Notes under the pieces: generated by a model
The model's database searches: none
What the model saw: only the letters and a program-made list of their open reading frames with translations
Told to the model about the DNA's origin: nothing
Assembly: GCA_050998755.1 (NCBI GenBank)
Contig: JBPCPW010000023.1
Coordinates: 21,994-85,993 of the forward strand
Length of the DNA: 64,000 nt
Direction of reading: 5' to 3'
Source: JAXDLW01 sp050998755
Lineage (GTDB): Bacteria > Chloroflexota > Dormibacteria > DASZGP01
Shown: positions 48,104 to 56,892 of the stretch, piece after piece
How the letters are laid out: the number at the start of each line of letters is the position of its first letter
How positions within the stretch are numbered: position 1 is the first letter of the stretch
Position numbers and translations under genes: made by a program

Positions 48104-49300
48104 TTGCTTGAAATTCTGCGAAACCTGGGCCGGCGGAAGCTCCGCTCCCTGCTGACGATCTCTGGGATCGTGATCGGCATATTCGCCCTGACCACCATGG
48201 GCGCGCTCGCCGAGCACTTCAACACTATGCTCGGCCAGGGCCAGCAGTACTTCGCCACCAACCTCACCGTGGGCCCGCCCGACGGCCAGACGACCGGGCT
48301 CCTACCGCTGTCGGCGGCGAGCACGATCTCCTCCATCGAGGGCGTCACCAGTGTCTACCCGACGTACAACACGCTGGCGGCGCCAGGCGGGTCCTTCATC
48401 TCCATGGGTGCCCCCGACATCATCGGCAACGAGACCCCCAACAGCATCGGAGCCGGAGCCGGCCAGATCGCGCTGGGGCAGGGCCGTGACCTCGCTGCCA
48501 ACGGCGAAGTCATGCTCGGGTCAAGCATCGCCAACGACTTCAAGGCCCGGTTGGGTGACACGGTGGACCTGCCGAAGAAGCCCAAGAACGCACCCTCGAC
48601 CTTTCTCAGCCACCCCTTCAAGGTGGTCGGGCTGATGGCGGCAACCGGTGCCTGGACCGATTCGATGGGGTTGGTCAGCACCGCTGACTCCCGCATGCTC
48701 CTCTCTGACAGCCTGGCGCCGGCCGTTCGTCAGTCAGTCGACGTCACCGCCTTCAGCCAGGGGCTCGTTGTTCATGGGAAGGCGGGTGCATCGGTGGCCG
48801 AGCTCGACAAGCTGGCCGACCGGATCAACGCCCAGGTGCCATCGGTCAAGGCCTCACGTCCCAGCGAGGTGGTCGCGTCGTTCAAGTCCACCGGCACCAT
48901 CTTCACCGCGGTGATCACCGCGGCGGCGCTGCTGGCACTGGTCATCGGCGGCCTCTCGGTGGTGAACACCATGATCATGGCGGTGTCTGAGCGGGTGCGC
49001 GAGATCGGCCTCAAGAAGGCCCTTGGCGCCCAGGTCGGCACGATCATGCGCGACTACATGATGGAGGCCGCGATCATAGGCGTAATCGGTGGTGTCACCG
49101 GCTACCTGCTGGGCCTCGGCCTGACGCAGCTGATCGACACCATGGGCAAGGCCAGCAACATGAACATCTTTTTGGTCACCCCGCGCCTGACCGTGCTAGG
49201 CATCGGGTTTGCGGTGGGTATGGCCACGCTCGCCGGGGTCATCCCCGCGCTGCGCGCAGCTCGAATGGACCCCGTCGCGGCGCTTCGGAACGCCGGCTGA
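48104..49300 (+). CDS. MacB/FtsX-type ABC transporter permease
   Basis: This 398-aa permease has an N-terminal helix (RSLLTISGIVIGIFALTTMG), a large extracytoplasmic MacB_PCD domain, and three C-terminal helices with FtsX-type VNTMIMAVSERVREIGLKKALGA. It would act with the ATPase encoded just downstream in lipid, peptide or drug export. TTG at 48104 is the chosen start because AGGAGG lies 7 nt upstream; the longer frame from 48053 has no such support. It is divergent from the two-component system at 46.1-47.9 kb. Confidence 0.87.
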   Translation: MLEILRNLGRRKLRSLLTISGIVIGIFALTTMGALAEHFNTMLGQGQQYFATNLTVGPPDGQTTGLLPLSAASTISSIEGVTSVYPTYNTLAAPGGSFISMGAPDIIGNETPNSIGAGAGQIALGQGRDLAANGEVMLGSSIANDFKARLGDTVDLPKKPKNAPSTFLSHPFKVVGLMAATGAWTDSMGLVSTADSRMLLSDSLAPAVRQSVDVTAFSQGLVVHGKAGASVAELDKLADRINAQVPSVKASRPSEVVASFKSTGTIFTAVITAAALLALVIGGLSVVNTMIMAVSERVREIGLKKALGAQVGTIMRDYMMEAAIIGVIGGVTGYLLGLGLTQLIDTMGKASNMNIFLVTPRLTVLGIGFAVGMATLAGVIPALRAARMDPVAALRNAG

Positions 49301-49332
49301 ACACCCCCCAAATAGATACAGGGAGAAAGGAA

Positions 49333-50040
49333 ATGGCAAATATCGAAATGGTCAATCTCACCAAGCATTACGTCCAGGCCCGGCAGTTGATCCCCGCGCT
49401 CGACGCGGTCAACCTCAAGATTTGCGGCGGTGAGTTCGTCTCCGTCGTCGGTCGCTCGGGCAGCGGCAAGACAACCCTCCTGGATCTCGCCGGGCTGCTC
49501 CTGCGCCCCACCGCCGGTACCATCCTCATCGATGGTGTCGACAGCGCGACGCTGTCGGATCGGCGCCGCGCCGATATGCGCGCCCGGCAGATTGGCTTCA
49601 TCTTCCAGGAGTACAACCTGCTGCCCGGACTGAGCGTCCTGGAGAACGTCCTGCTGCCCCTGCGCTATGCGAAGAGCGACAACCAGGAAGGGCGTGATCG
49701 GGCCCGGCGGCTGCTCAGTTCAGTCGGCCTCGACGACCGTCTCACGCACCGGCCGGACCAGCTCTCCGGGGGTCAGCAGCAGCGAGTGGCCATCGCCCGG
49801 GCCCTGGTCAATCGCCCCGCCCTGGTGCTCGCCGACGAGCCCACTGGTGCGGTCGACACCCAGACCTCGAACGAGTTGGTTGCCCTCATGCGCCGCCTCA
49901 ACGAGGAGGAGGGAGTCACCTTCGTCATCGTGACGCACGACCCTGACCTGGCTGCCAGGACCGACCGGATGATCCGGCTCCAGGACGGGCGCGTTCTCTC
50001 CGACGAGTCCACTGCGGACGTCGCCAGGCTGAGTGCCTGA
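49333..50040 (+). CDS. ABC transporter ATP-binding protein (LolD/MacB-like)
   Basis: This 235-aa ATPase has Walker A GRSGSGKTTLLDLAG, signature LSGGQQQRVAIARAL, Walker B LVLADEPTGAVD and the switch His in VIVTHDPDLA. It pairs with the MacB-like permease 32 nt upstream. AGGAAA sits just before ATG 49333. The QEYNLLPGLSVLENVLLPL Q-loop region is typical of the LolD/MacB branch. Confidence 0.92.
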   Translation: MANIEMVNLTKHYVQARQLIPALDAVNLKICGGEFVSVVGRSGSGKTTLLDLAGLLLRPTAGTILIDGVDSATLSDRRRADMRARQIGFIFQEYNLLPGLSVLENVLLPLRYAKSDNQEGRDRARRLLSSVGLDDRLTHRPDQLSGGQQQRVAIARALVNRPALVLADEPTGAVDTQTSNELVALMRRLNEEEGVTFVIVTHDPDLAARTDRMIRLQDGRVLSDESTADVARLSA

Positions 50041-50052
50041 GGGTGCACGGAC

Positions 50053-50844
50053 CTAAAGGGTCAGGCCGGGGACGAACAGTAAATGGCGCCCAACCGCAAG
50101 CGCGAGCATCACCAATATTCCACCGATCGGCCACCTGAAGGCCGGGCTGAGAGGAGGTACATGAATGACCTTCGAGAGCCACCTCACATAGACCAGAAAG
50201 ATTCCCGACGTGAGCGTGCCCAGGAGCTCGAAAATAACGATCGCCGAATGCGATGACCTCTCGGAGTTCGGCAGGCTGACGATGACAACGATGGCTACTC
50301 CGATCAACCAGGCAAACAGACCAAGGGCGCGCATCTGCGCAGCGGTGTCGCCCGAGGTGTTTGTCACCTCGAGCAGCCGCCTGGTCGCAACCCTGGCGGT
50401 CAAATAGGTCAGTGCGGCACCGACCGCGAACACAACCCGCTTCAGCCAGATCGGGCTGCCCAGGAGTTTGTAGGTCGACCCGATATCACCGACGTTGGTG
50501 AATAGTCCGACGAACAGGTAGCCGGAGAATTCCTGGACGCTGAGGAGGCCGAACCAGAGGACGGCCAGACGCCAGAATGCCCGGGACGCCGGCACCTGCG
50601 GAAGAGCCAGAACAACCACTCCTGATACCAGGCTCCAAAGAGGTCCCGCCAGTGCGATGAATACCTTCGCGCCGACGGTGGCCGCGTTGTCGTCCTCGGA
50701 GCTGGGGTGGATCACCGGCTGCTGACCCTGCATCAGGGCGGCCACGCCATGTGCGAGTTCGTGGAGGGTGATCATCGCCATGAGGGCTAGGGCGAAGGCC
50801 ACCGCCGAGTTGAGCAGAAGCACGCGATGCCGCATGGTGGTCAC
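50053..50844 (-). CDS. M50-like integral membrane protein
   Basis: This 263-aa protein has about seven membrane helices. Helix 1 contains TLHELAHGVAALMQG, an HExxH zinc site, as in site-2 protease-like (M50) proteins. A second metal ligand (NPDG or equivalent) is not obvious, so it may be a non-catalytic relative. GTG 50844 overlaps the stop of the SDR gene (GTGA); ATG 50835 has a TACTGT box 7 nt upstream and is an alternative start. Confidence 0.7.
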   Translation of the reverse strand: MTTMRHRVLLLNSAVAFALALMAMITLHELAHGVAALMQGQQPVIHPSSEDDNAATVGAKVFIALAGPLWSLVSGVVVLALPQVPASRAFWRLAVLWFGLLSVQEFSGYLFVGLFTNVGDIGSTYKLLGSPIWLKRVVFAVGAALTYLTARVATRRLLEVTNTSGDTAAQMRALGLFAWLIGVAIVVIVSLPNSERSSHSAIVIFELLGTLTSGIFLVYVRWLSKVIHVPPLSPAFRWPIGGILVMLALAVGRHLLFVPGLTL

Positions 50845-51617
50845 AGTAGCGTAGACAGTCCACCGTCGACTGCCAGGACCTGGCCGGTGATGTAGCTGGC
50901 CTGGTCAGACAGGAGGAAGACGACCGCGGCCGCGACCTCCTCTGACGTGCCCTGACGACTCAGCGGCACGGGGGTGCGGCCGCGGCTGGGACGGCCGGCG
51001 GTGGCGAGGCGCCCGAGGGGCGTGTCGATCAGGCCGGGGGCGACGACGTTTACCCGGATGCCTGTGCGGGCGGCTTCCCGGCCGGCGGTGCGCATCAGCC
51101 CGATCTGGGCGGCCTTCGACGTGTCGTAGGAAGGTATTCCGCTGCCCGGTCGAAGCCCGGCGACCGACGAGATCAGTACCGCCGACGAGCCCTCGGGCAT
51201 CAGGGGCAGCGCGGCCTTCAGGGTGACGAAATTGGACCTCAGGTTGACGTCGAACACAGAGTCCCAGTCCTCGATCGACGTACCCTGGATACCGCCGCCC
51301 TTGCCGATTCCGACGTTGAGGACGAGCCCGTCAAGGCCGCCCAGCGTCCGCGCCGCCCACTCGACCACTTGGGCGCATGCATCGGCGTCAGCGGCATCGG
51401 CGGTCATCGCATGCGCGCTGCCGCCGTCGGCACGGATGAGCTCGCAGGTGAGCTCGGCCGCGTCGCCTTCGATGTCGCTCACCGCGACCTCCGCTCCCTG
51501 CTGAGCCGCGGCGACTGCTATCGCCCGGCCATTGCCCATTGGCGCATCCGCGTCGTCGGTCTTCCGGGTCCCGCCGCCGACCACCAGCACGCGCCGACCT
51601 GAAAGTACGCCGGTCAA
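50841..51617 (-). CDS. SDR-family oxidoreductase
   Basis: This 258-aa dehydrogenase has a variant nucleotide loop (VLVVGGGTRKTDDADAPMGNG, with an insert instead of TGxxxGxG), DAADADACAQVVEW, the NVGIG strand, and the catalytic SSVAG...YDTSKAA (Ser-Tyr-Lys). The end GQVLAVDGGLSTLL is typical of the fold. TTG 51617 overlaps the stop of the upstream CMD-family gene (TTGA). The substrate is unknown. The GTRKTDDADAP insert is uncommon among classical SDRs. Confidence 0.82.
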   Translation of the reverse strand: MTGVLSGRRVLVVGGGTRKTDDADAPMGNGRAIAVAAAQQGAEVAVSDIEGDAAELTCELIRADGGSAHAMTADAADADACAQVVEWAARTLGGLDGLVLNVGIGKGGGIQGTSIEDWDSVFDVNLRSNFVTLKAALPLMPEGSSAVLISSVAGLRPGSGIPSYDTSKAAQIGLMRTAGREAARTGIRVNVVAPGLIDTPLGRLATAGRPSRGRTPVPLSRQGTSEEVAAAVVFLLSDQASYITGQVLAVDGGLSTLL

Positions 51618-52156
51618 CCCTCTCCGTCCCGTGGTGCGCGTCGGGTGGGATTCGCGCCGGCGGGCCAGCCAGGCGTCGCAGGTTCGAGCGCCACCTGGAC
51701 GCTGTTCAGGTACCCGGAGACCAGGCGGTAGAAGCCGGCGAGCAGCAGCAACTCCATCACCGTGGGGACATCCCAGCGGGTCATGAGCGCGTCCCACGTC
51801 TCCTGCGAGACGGCGTTGTCGTCGCAGAGTTCGTCGACCATGTTGACGAGGGCCTGGTCGATGGGCTCCCAGGCGCCCGGTCCCGCGTCAGCGAGGCGCG
51901 CGATCTCGTCATCAGTCAGGCCTGCACCCTTGCCCAGTACGGTGTGCTGGCCGAACTCGTACTCCGAGCCGGCCCGCCAGCCGGTGCGCAGGATGACGAT
52001 CTCGCGCTCGCGGGCAGGCAGCAGCCCGTCACGCAGGAAATGCGCGCCGAAGCGGGCGAAGGCCTTAAAGAGATCCGGGTTGTGCTGCAGGGTGCGGAAG
52101 ATGTTGAGCGACGGGTCGTCGCCCTCGGTCGGAAGGGGTGCGATTCGAGGTTGCAT
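51614..52156 (-). CDS. Carboxymuconolactone decarboxylase (CMD)-family protein
   Basis: This 180-aa helical protein has the AhpD/CMD core: LPAREREIVILRTGWRAGSEYEFGQHTVLGKGAGLTDDEI. The CxxC of AhpD peroxidase is absent (EFGQH instead), so it is not a thiol peroxidase; members with this motif include lactone hydrolases or isomerases and unknown enzymes. ATG 52156 is used with a TATTCT box 10 nt upstream. It heads a run with the SDR and M50-like genes, possibly a small catabolic set. Confidence 0.82.
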   Translation of the reverse strand: MQPRIAPLPTEGDDPSLNIFRTLQHNPDLFKAFARFGAHFLRDGLLPAREREIVILRTGWRAGSEYEFGQHTVLGKGAGLTDDEIARLADAGPGAWEPIDQALVNMVDELCDDNAVSQETWDALMTRWDVPTVMELLLLAGFYRLVSGYLNSVQVALEPATPGWPAGANPTRRAPRDGEG

Positions 52157-52273
52157 ATGACCAGTCAGAATAGGCGCTTGTCGCATCGGCCGTGTGGCTC
52201 ATCAGGGGTGACGCGATAGCGCTGCAGTGACCACACTTGAGCTGGATAGCCGGGTGAGGAGAAGATAGCTGCG

Positions 52274-52786
52274 ATGACCGTGATCAAAAGGTCCGCCTGG
52301 CGCCCCCGGCTGGCGGCCGCCGGCGCCGTGCTGGCGGTCGTGCTGGTGGCAATCGCGGCCTTCGAAAGCCTGCGACCCGGCCGCGCGGTGAGTCGCGGCG
52401 CGACCCCGAGCCCGCAATGTTCGCCGCACCCTTGCACCGAGCTTGACGGCCTCAAGCTCTATATCCAGCACAGCAGCACAGAGAGCGGCCGCCTGATTCT
52501 CGACGTCACCTTCCGCAACGACACCGGCGCGCAATTCCTAGAGGCAGTGTCCTATCGCCACACGACCCCGGCCGATTTCTCCCTGCAGTACCGCGGCAGC
52601 GGCAAGGTTGCGCCGAGCACCGGCCCGGGGTGTCCAGCCTGGCCGGAGGTGCGCATCGAGCGCGGCTCGGCTGCGGGGCCGGAGCGGCTCTGCTTTCTGG
52701 TCCCGGCAGACGCCAGTTCCCAGGTCCTGTGGTGGTCGCCGGACCAGGGCGCCTTCTCGGCGGCCGGGAGCGTGCCGGTCCCCTGA
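52274..52786 (+). CDS. Membrane-anchored extracellular protein of unknown function
   Basis: This 170-aa protein has a signal anchor (LAAAGAVLAVVLVAIAAFESL) and an extracellular beta-rich domain with paired Cys (QCSPHPCTELDG, GPGCPAW, ERLCFLV). SGRLILDVTFRNDTGAQFLE resembles a DUF4352/immunoglobulin-like strand pattern. GAGGAGAAG lies about 12 nt upstream of ATG 52274. No enzyme motif. It is convergent with pyk. Confidence 0.62.
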   Translation: MTVIKRSAWRPRLAAAGAVLAVVLVAIAAFESLRPGRAVSRGATPSPQCSPHPCTELDGLKLYIQHSSTESGRLILDVTFRNDTGAQFLEAVSYRHTTPADFSLQYRGSGKVAPSTGPGCPAWPEVRIERGSAAGPERLCFLVPADASSQVLWWSPDQGAFSAAGSVPVP

Positions 52787-52792
52787 CCGCGG

Positions 52793-54259
52793 CTAGCGGA
52801 TGCGCACCATCCGGAGGACGTCCGTCGTCGGTTCGTCGTCCTCGGGCGAGCCGACGAGCACCACGACAATCTCGCCGAGGTGCGCGATGCCTCGTTCGAC
52901 TGCGTCCTTCACCGCGAACCAGACAATCTCATCCGCAGTCTGGTATTGCTCGGTGGCGACCGCGTTGACGCCCCACGCCATCGACAACTGACGGGCCACG
53001 GCCACGGACGGGGTGTAGGCCAGCAACGGCGCGGTGGGGCGGAACCTCGAGATGGCGCGCGCGGTGGCGCCGGTGTTGGTGCAGCAGATGATCGCGGCGG
53101 CATCGCTGAAGGCAGCCGCGCGCCAGGCCGCCGCGGTGATGGCGGCGGTGATACGCACTGACGTGGACGTCCGGGAGGCGTTCGCCACCTGCTGTCGACC
53201 CAGCCTGGTGCCCCACGCGCCGTAGTCGAACTCCAATTCAGCCCGCCCAGCAATCCGGCTCATCGTCGCCACCACGCCGACCGGGTCATGACCGACGGCG
53301 GTCTCACCCGAAAGCATCAGTGCGCTGGTCCCGTCGAAGACCGCGTTGGCCACGTCGGTGACTTCGGCCCTGGTCGGGACCGACGCCAGCACCATCGACT
53401 CGAGCATCTGGGTCGCTGTGATCACCGGGCGCCCATACGACACCCCCGCCCTGATGATCCGCTTCTGCAGGTGCGGAACGTCCTCCAGCGGGAGGCGCAC
53501 CCCGAGATCCCCGCGCGCCACCATCACCCCATCGGCGGTTTCTATGATCTCCTCGATGCCGTCGACCGCGTCCTGGGTCTCGATCTTGGCGATCAGCATC
53601 GGTCCGTCCGGTCCTGTTGCGCGCCGCACCGCACGAATGTCATCAGCGCCCTGGACAAAGGACACCGCGACAGCGTCGACACCTGCGTCGCACATGACTT
53701 CAAGCAGGCGAAGGTCCTCAGGGGTAGGAGTCTTGGAGCTCAGGCGGCCCGCCGGCAGGTTGACTCCCGGGCGTCCCTGCAGGTGACCGCCGTTTCTGAC
53801 CACGCTGGTGGCCCTGCCGTCACCGATGTCGACCACCGACAGGCGCACGCCACCGTCGCCGAGAGCGATGATGTCGTCCACCCGCAGGTCATCGATCAGT
53901 CCCTGGTGATCCACGACCGTTCGTTGGGCTGAGCTCATGTCTTCTCGTCCCGCGCTCGGGCAAAGTTCTATGACGTCGCCCTCGGCAACGAAGACTCCTC
54001 CGTCCGGGTAGGCTCCCGCGCGAATCTTGGGACCGGGCAGGTCGGCGATTATCCCGATCTCCCGACCGGCCGCCGCCGCCGCCGAGCGCACCCGATGCAG
54101 GCGCTCTACGCTTTCGCTGACCGGACCATGTGCCAACCCGAGTCGGGCGGCGTCCATGCCCGCCGCGATCATTCCTCGGAGGGTTGCCTCCCGGTCGGAT
54201 GCGGGCCCGATGGTGGCGACGATCTTGGTGCGCCGTCGAGTGGCGTGAGTTGAAGACAT
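52793..54259 (-). CDS. pyk: Pyruvate kinase, K+-independent-type sequence
   Basis: This 488-aa enzyme converts PEP and ADP to pyruvate and ATP. KIVATIGPAS starts the barrel; the catalytic Lys is in MLIAKIETQDAV, with GVMVARGDLGV and VITATQMLESM following. The C-terminal regulatory domain is present. The N-terminal MNFSHG-type motif is changed to RLGLAHGP, and LDTKGPEIR is changed to ADLPGPKIR. Lys at the position equivalent to Glu117 marks the potassium-independent group. ATG 54259 has GGAGA 10 nt upstream. A longer frame from 54355 is not supported. Confidence 0.85.
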   Translation of the reverse strand: MSSTHATRRRTKIVATIGPASDREATLRGMIAAGMDAARLGLAHGPVSESVERLHRVRSAAAAAGREIGIIADLPGPKIRAGAYPDGGVFVAEGDVIELCPSAGREDMSSAQRTVVDHQGLIDDLRVDDIIALGDGGVRLSVVDIGDGRATSVVRNGGHLQGRPGVNLPAGRLSSKTPTPEDLRLLEVMCDAGVDAVAVSFVQGADDIRAVRRATGPDGPMLIAKIETQDAVDGIEEIIETADGVMVARGDLGVRLPLEDVPHLQKRIIRAGVSYGRPVITATQMLESMVLASVPTRAEVTDVANAVFDGTSALMLSGETAVGHDPVGVVATMSRIAGRAELEFDYGAWGTRLGRQQVANASRTSTSVRITAAITAAAWRAAAFSDAAAIICCTNTGATARAISRFRPTAPLLAYTPSVAVARQLSMAWGVNAVATEQYQTADEIVWFAVKDAVERGIAHLGEIVVVLVGSPEDDEPTTDVLRMVRIR

Positions 54260-54508
54260 GTCATCTGAATTCTCCACAACTGGACGCTCAGCATCACGGC
54301 CGGCTCCGCGCAGCCGACAGTACGCGATCAGGTACCAGCCGCTGCGACCTCCCATCAGCGCGCCGACCGCAATGGCCTCGTGTCAAAGCGTGTGGTCGAG
54401 CCCGGGATTTATTGCCGCTCAGGGCGCAAATTCCAAGCAGCCTCGCCATCTTCGCTCCCTTCTCCCTGTTGCTAGGCTCAAAATCCAACTCATGCAGACA
54501 TCACGCGG

Positions 54509-55090
54509 ATGGAACCATCCGGCGCGCGGACGCGTCTAGCTGCCATGGCGGCATGGTCCAGGGAAGTCCTCGCGCTGGCCGCGGTGGCTGCGGCCTTCCT
54601 CGTCGGGGCGGCGCCTGCCGCCGCTTCCTGCGTCGGAGAACCGGTGCCGTTTACCCAGGCCCTGGCTTCGGCGCCACTCGTCTTCGTCGGAACGGTCACC
54701 GCGACGGCAGACCAGGAACGCACCGCCACGGTCCATGTGGATGAGCTCTGGAAAGGGCCGCCACTGCCCGCCCAGGTCACGCTGCGCGGCAGCCCGGACA
54801 CATCCGCAGCCGCGACCTCGGTCGATCGCCACTATAAGGAGGGACTGCGCTACCTCTTCGTGCCCGCCGGCGAGGCAGGCCCTCCGTTTGATGACAATTC
54901 CTGCACCCTGACCCGCGAGTTCACGGCCGACGTGAAGGCGCTTCGCCCGGCATCGGTTCGCAGCTACCCTCCTGCGACGCCGTCGCCACCTCTGCCGGTG
55001 ATCCTGGTCGGCGGCATTGTGCTGCTTGTAACCGCAGGCTACCTGATCCGGATGGTGCGGTTGCGCGGGGCTCAGACGACCGTCCGGTGA
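54509..55090 (+). CDS. Secreted TIMP/netrin-like protein with C-terminal membrane helix
   Basis: This 193-aa protein has a signal peptide ending APAAASC and a domain with CVGEPVPFTQALASAPLVFVGTVTA...VHVDELWKG, the pattern of bacterial TIMP/netrin-like proteins. A Pro-rich spacer and C-terminal helix LPVILVGGIVLLVTAGYLI follow, then basic residues. ATG 54545 is an equally good start (MAAWSREV). Function unknown; cysteines suggest a disulfide. Confidence 0.68.
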   Translation: MEPSGARTRLAAMAAWSREVLALAAVAAAFLVGAAPAAASCVGEPVPFTQALASAPLVFVGTVTATADQERTATVHVDELWKGPPLPAQVTLRGSPDTSAAATSVDRHYKEGLRYLFVPAGEAGPPFDDNSCTLTREFTADVKALRPASVRSYPPATPSPPLPVILVGGIVLLVTAGYLIRMVRLRGAQTTVR

Positions 55091-55108
55091 TCCGCTAGCT
55101 GGCCAGGA

Positions 55109-55972
55109 TCACCGGGACTGCGGCAGCTTAACCGAGCCCGCCCTGCCCGCTCGCGCGGAGGGGGGCGGCACCACCGGCCCGATGTCACCATCAGGAGCCT
55201 CGTCCAGGTCAACGACCACCGGGGCATGATCGCTCGGACCGGCGCCCTTGCGTGCGTACCGGTCCACCCAGGCGGCGCGGACCCGGCCGGCCACCGGGGC
55301 GGTTGCGAGAACCAGGTCGATCCGCATTCCCAGGTCCTTGTGAAACATCCCGGCACGGTAATCCCAGTAGGTGAACACCCGCTCCGCCGGCCACCTGTCC
55401 CGGACAATATCCCGCAGGCCGAGGGTTTGTAACCGGGCGAGCGCCTCCCGTTCCTGAGGGGTCACGTGGGTCTGGCCGACGTAGGCCGCCGGGTCGAACA
55501 CGTCGGCGTCGGTTGGCGCGATATTCATGTCCCCACAGATCATCTTGTCATTCGGGTCGGCCCGGACAACCTGGTGGAGGGTCGCCAGCCACTCTAGCTT
55601 GTATTGATAGTGGTCAGAGCCGGGGACCCGCCCGTTGGGAACATATACCGAGTGCACCCGGATGCCGCCACATGTGGCGCTCACAGCCCGCGCCTCCTGG
55701 TGCGGGAACCCGGGCGCACCAGGGAGCCCGGCCACGATATCCGTCAGACCAACCCGGGACAGGATCGCCACCCCGTTCCATTGCGCCGTGCCATGCAGCG
55801 CCACGGCATATCCGCGACCCGCCAACTCGCTGCCGAGGAGGTCGACAAAGGCCCCGTCGCCGAGCTTGGTCTCCTGCAGGCAGAGCACATCGGGCTGACG
55901 TTGGTCCAACCATGGCAGCAGCCGCGGCATACGCTGCTTGACCGAGTTCACGTTCCACGTCGCCACGCGCAC
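55109..55972 (-). CDS. xth: Exodeoxyribonuclease III (AP endonuclease family)
   Basis: This 287-aa DNA-repair enzyme removes 3' blocks and cuts at abasic sites. Motifs: VATWNVNSVKQR, CLQETKLGDG (metal Glu), VYVPNGRV, ICGDMNIAP (Asp-Asn), YWDYRAG, RIDLVLAT and GPSDHAPVVVDL (catalytic Asp-His). Length is slightly above average because of a C-terminal Pro/Arg tail. The start is GTG 55972 with TAACGT exactly 6 nt upstream, a leaderless start. Confidence 0.92.
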   Translation of the reverse strand: MRVATWNVNSVKQRMPRLLPWLDQRQPDVLCLQETKLGDGAFVDLLGSELAGRGYAVALHGTAQWNGVAILSRVGLTDIVAGLPGAPGFPHQEARAVSATCGGIRVHSVYVPNGRVPGSDHYQYKLEWLATLHQVVRADPNDKMICGDMNIAPTDADVFDPAAYVGQTHVTPQEREALARLQTLGLRDIVRDRWPAERVFTYWDYRAGMFHKDLGMRIDLVLATAPVAGRVRAAWVDRYARKGAGPSDHAPVVVDLDEAPDGDIGPVVPPPSARAGRAGSVKLPQSR

Positions 55973-56001
55973 CGAACTACGTTAGCGCGCGTCAGACCTC
56001 T

Positions 56002-56832
56002 TCAACTGGCGAGTCGGACGAAGCGAGTGTCCTCGACCGGGCTCACCGATGCGACGGCCGTCCTGGGGTGCGGATAGATAAGCACCGAGCCGGGTGCCGC
56101 GCGGAGCACGTTCGTCGAGACGCTGCCCAGGGCCAGCCGCTGGACGGAGCCCCGGCCACGCGAACCCACCGCCAGCATCGCCGGCGCCGGAGTCTTGCGG
56201 GCCTCGGCGACCAGCCCGGTGGCCGCGTCGCCAATGAGGATCGAGGTCGCGGGACGGAAGCCGAACCTCTGCTGGACCTGGTCGGCAACCTCGTCGAGCG
56301 AGGTCTCGGCGGCAGCCGCAACCGCCGCCATGCCGCGGGCCTGGCCGGGCGAGGAGGCGTCCTGCCACGAGGCAGGGATGACGTGGACGATTCTCAGCTG
56401 GGCGCCGACAGCGCCGGCGATCTCAGCCGCAGCCGAGGCCGCCAGCCGCGACTCCTGCGAGCCATCATCGCCGACGATGATCTCCGTCGGCGGCCAGGCC
56501 CGCCTTCTCCCCCTGACCACCAGCACGGGGGTATGCGCCATGTGAACGATCCCTTCGGAGACGCTACCGAGGACCAGGCGCTTGATCGCGCCCAGGCCAC
56601 GGCTGCCAATCACGATCAGCCGCGCCCCCAATTGCACGGCGAGGTCCGGGACCATCTCGGCGGCGCGCCCCTCGATCAGGTGGGACTCGTCGGGAACGGA
56701 TTTGAGGCGTTTGAGGGCGTCGATCTCTTCCCCGAGGACCAGCGCCGCGGGCTCCTCGTAGGGTTCGACAACATCCATGGGGAGCACCCCCGCCGGGCCG
56801 TAGGCGTCGACCACCGGCATCCAGCAATGCAC
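56002..56832 (-). CDS. Tandem universal stress protein, N-terminal domain truncated
   Basis: This 276-aa protein has two Usp domains. The second is complete (EIIVGDDGSQESRLAASAAA at its start, then VGSRGRGSVQRLALGSVSTNVLRAAPGSVLI as the ATP-binding GxxGx9GS). The first has its ATP loop (VIGSRGLGAIKRLVLGSVSEGIVHMAHTPVLVV) but lacks the opening beta-strand and helix: a TGA sits in frame about 30 nt upstream of GTG 56832. Either the start has been lost or the domain is naturally short. Tandem Usp proteins are classic DevR/DosR-regulated stress genes, and a DevS/DevR pair lies nearby. Confidence 0.75.
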   Translation of the reverse strand: MHCWMPVVDAYGPAGVLPMDVVEPYEEPAALVLGEEIDALKRLKSVPDESHLIEGRAAEMVPDLAVQLGARLIVIGSRGLGAIKRLVLGSVSEGIVHMAHTPVLVVRGRRRAWPPTEIIVGDDGSQESRLAASAAAEIAGAVGAQLRIVHVIPASWQDASSPGQARGMAAVAAAAETSLDEVADQVQQRFGFRPATSILIGDAATGLVAEARKTPAPAMLAVGSRGRGSVQRLALGSVSTNVLRAAPGSVLIYPHPRTAVASVSPVEDTRFVRLAS

Positions 56833-56892
56833 AACGTGAGCCGCCCCGTGGCAGCGTCACGCTGTCACGGGCCCTTGTCGTCGTGACGTTCG

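Noticed and set aside
51614..52156. AhpD-type alkylhydroperoxidase
   Set aside because: The CxxC active site is absent, so only the wider CMD family can be assigned.
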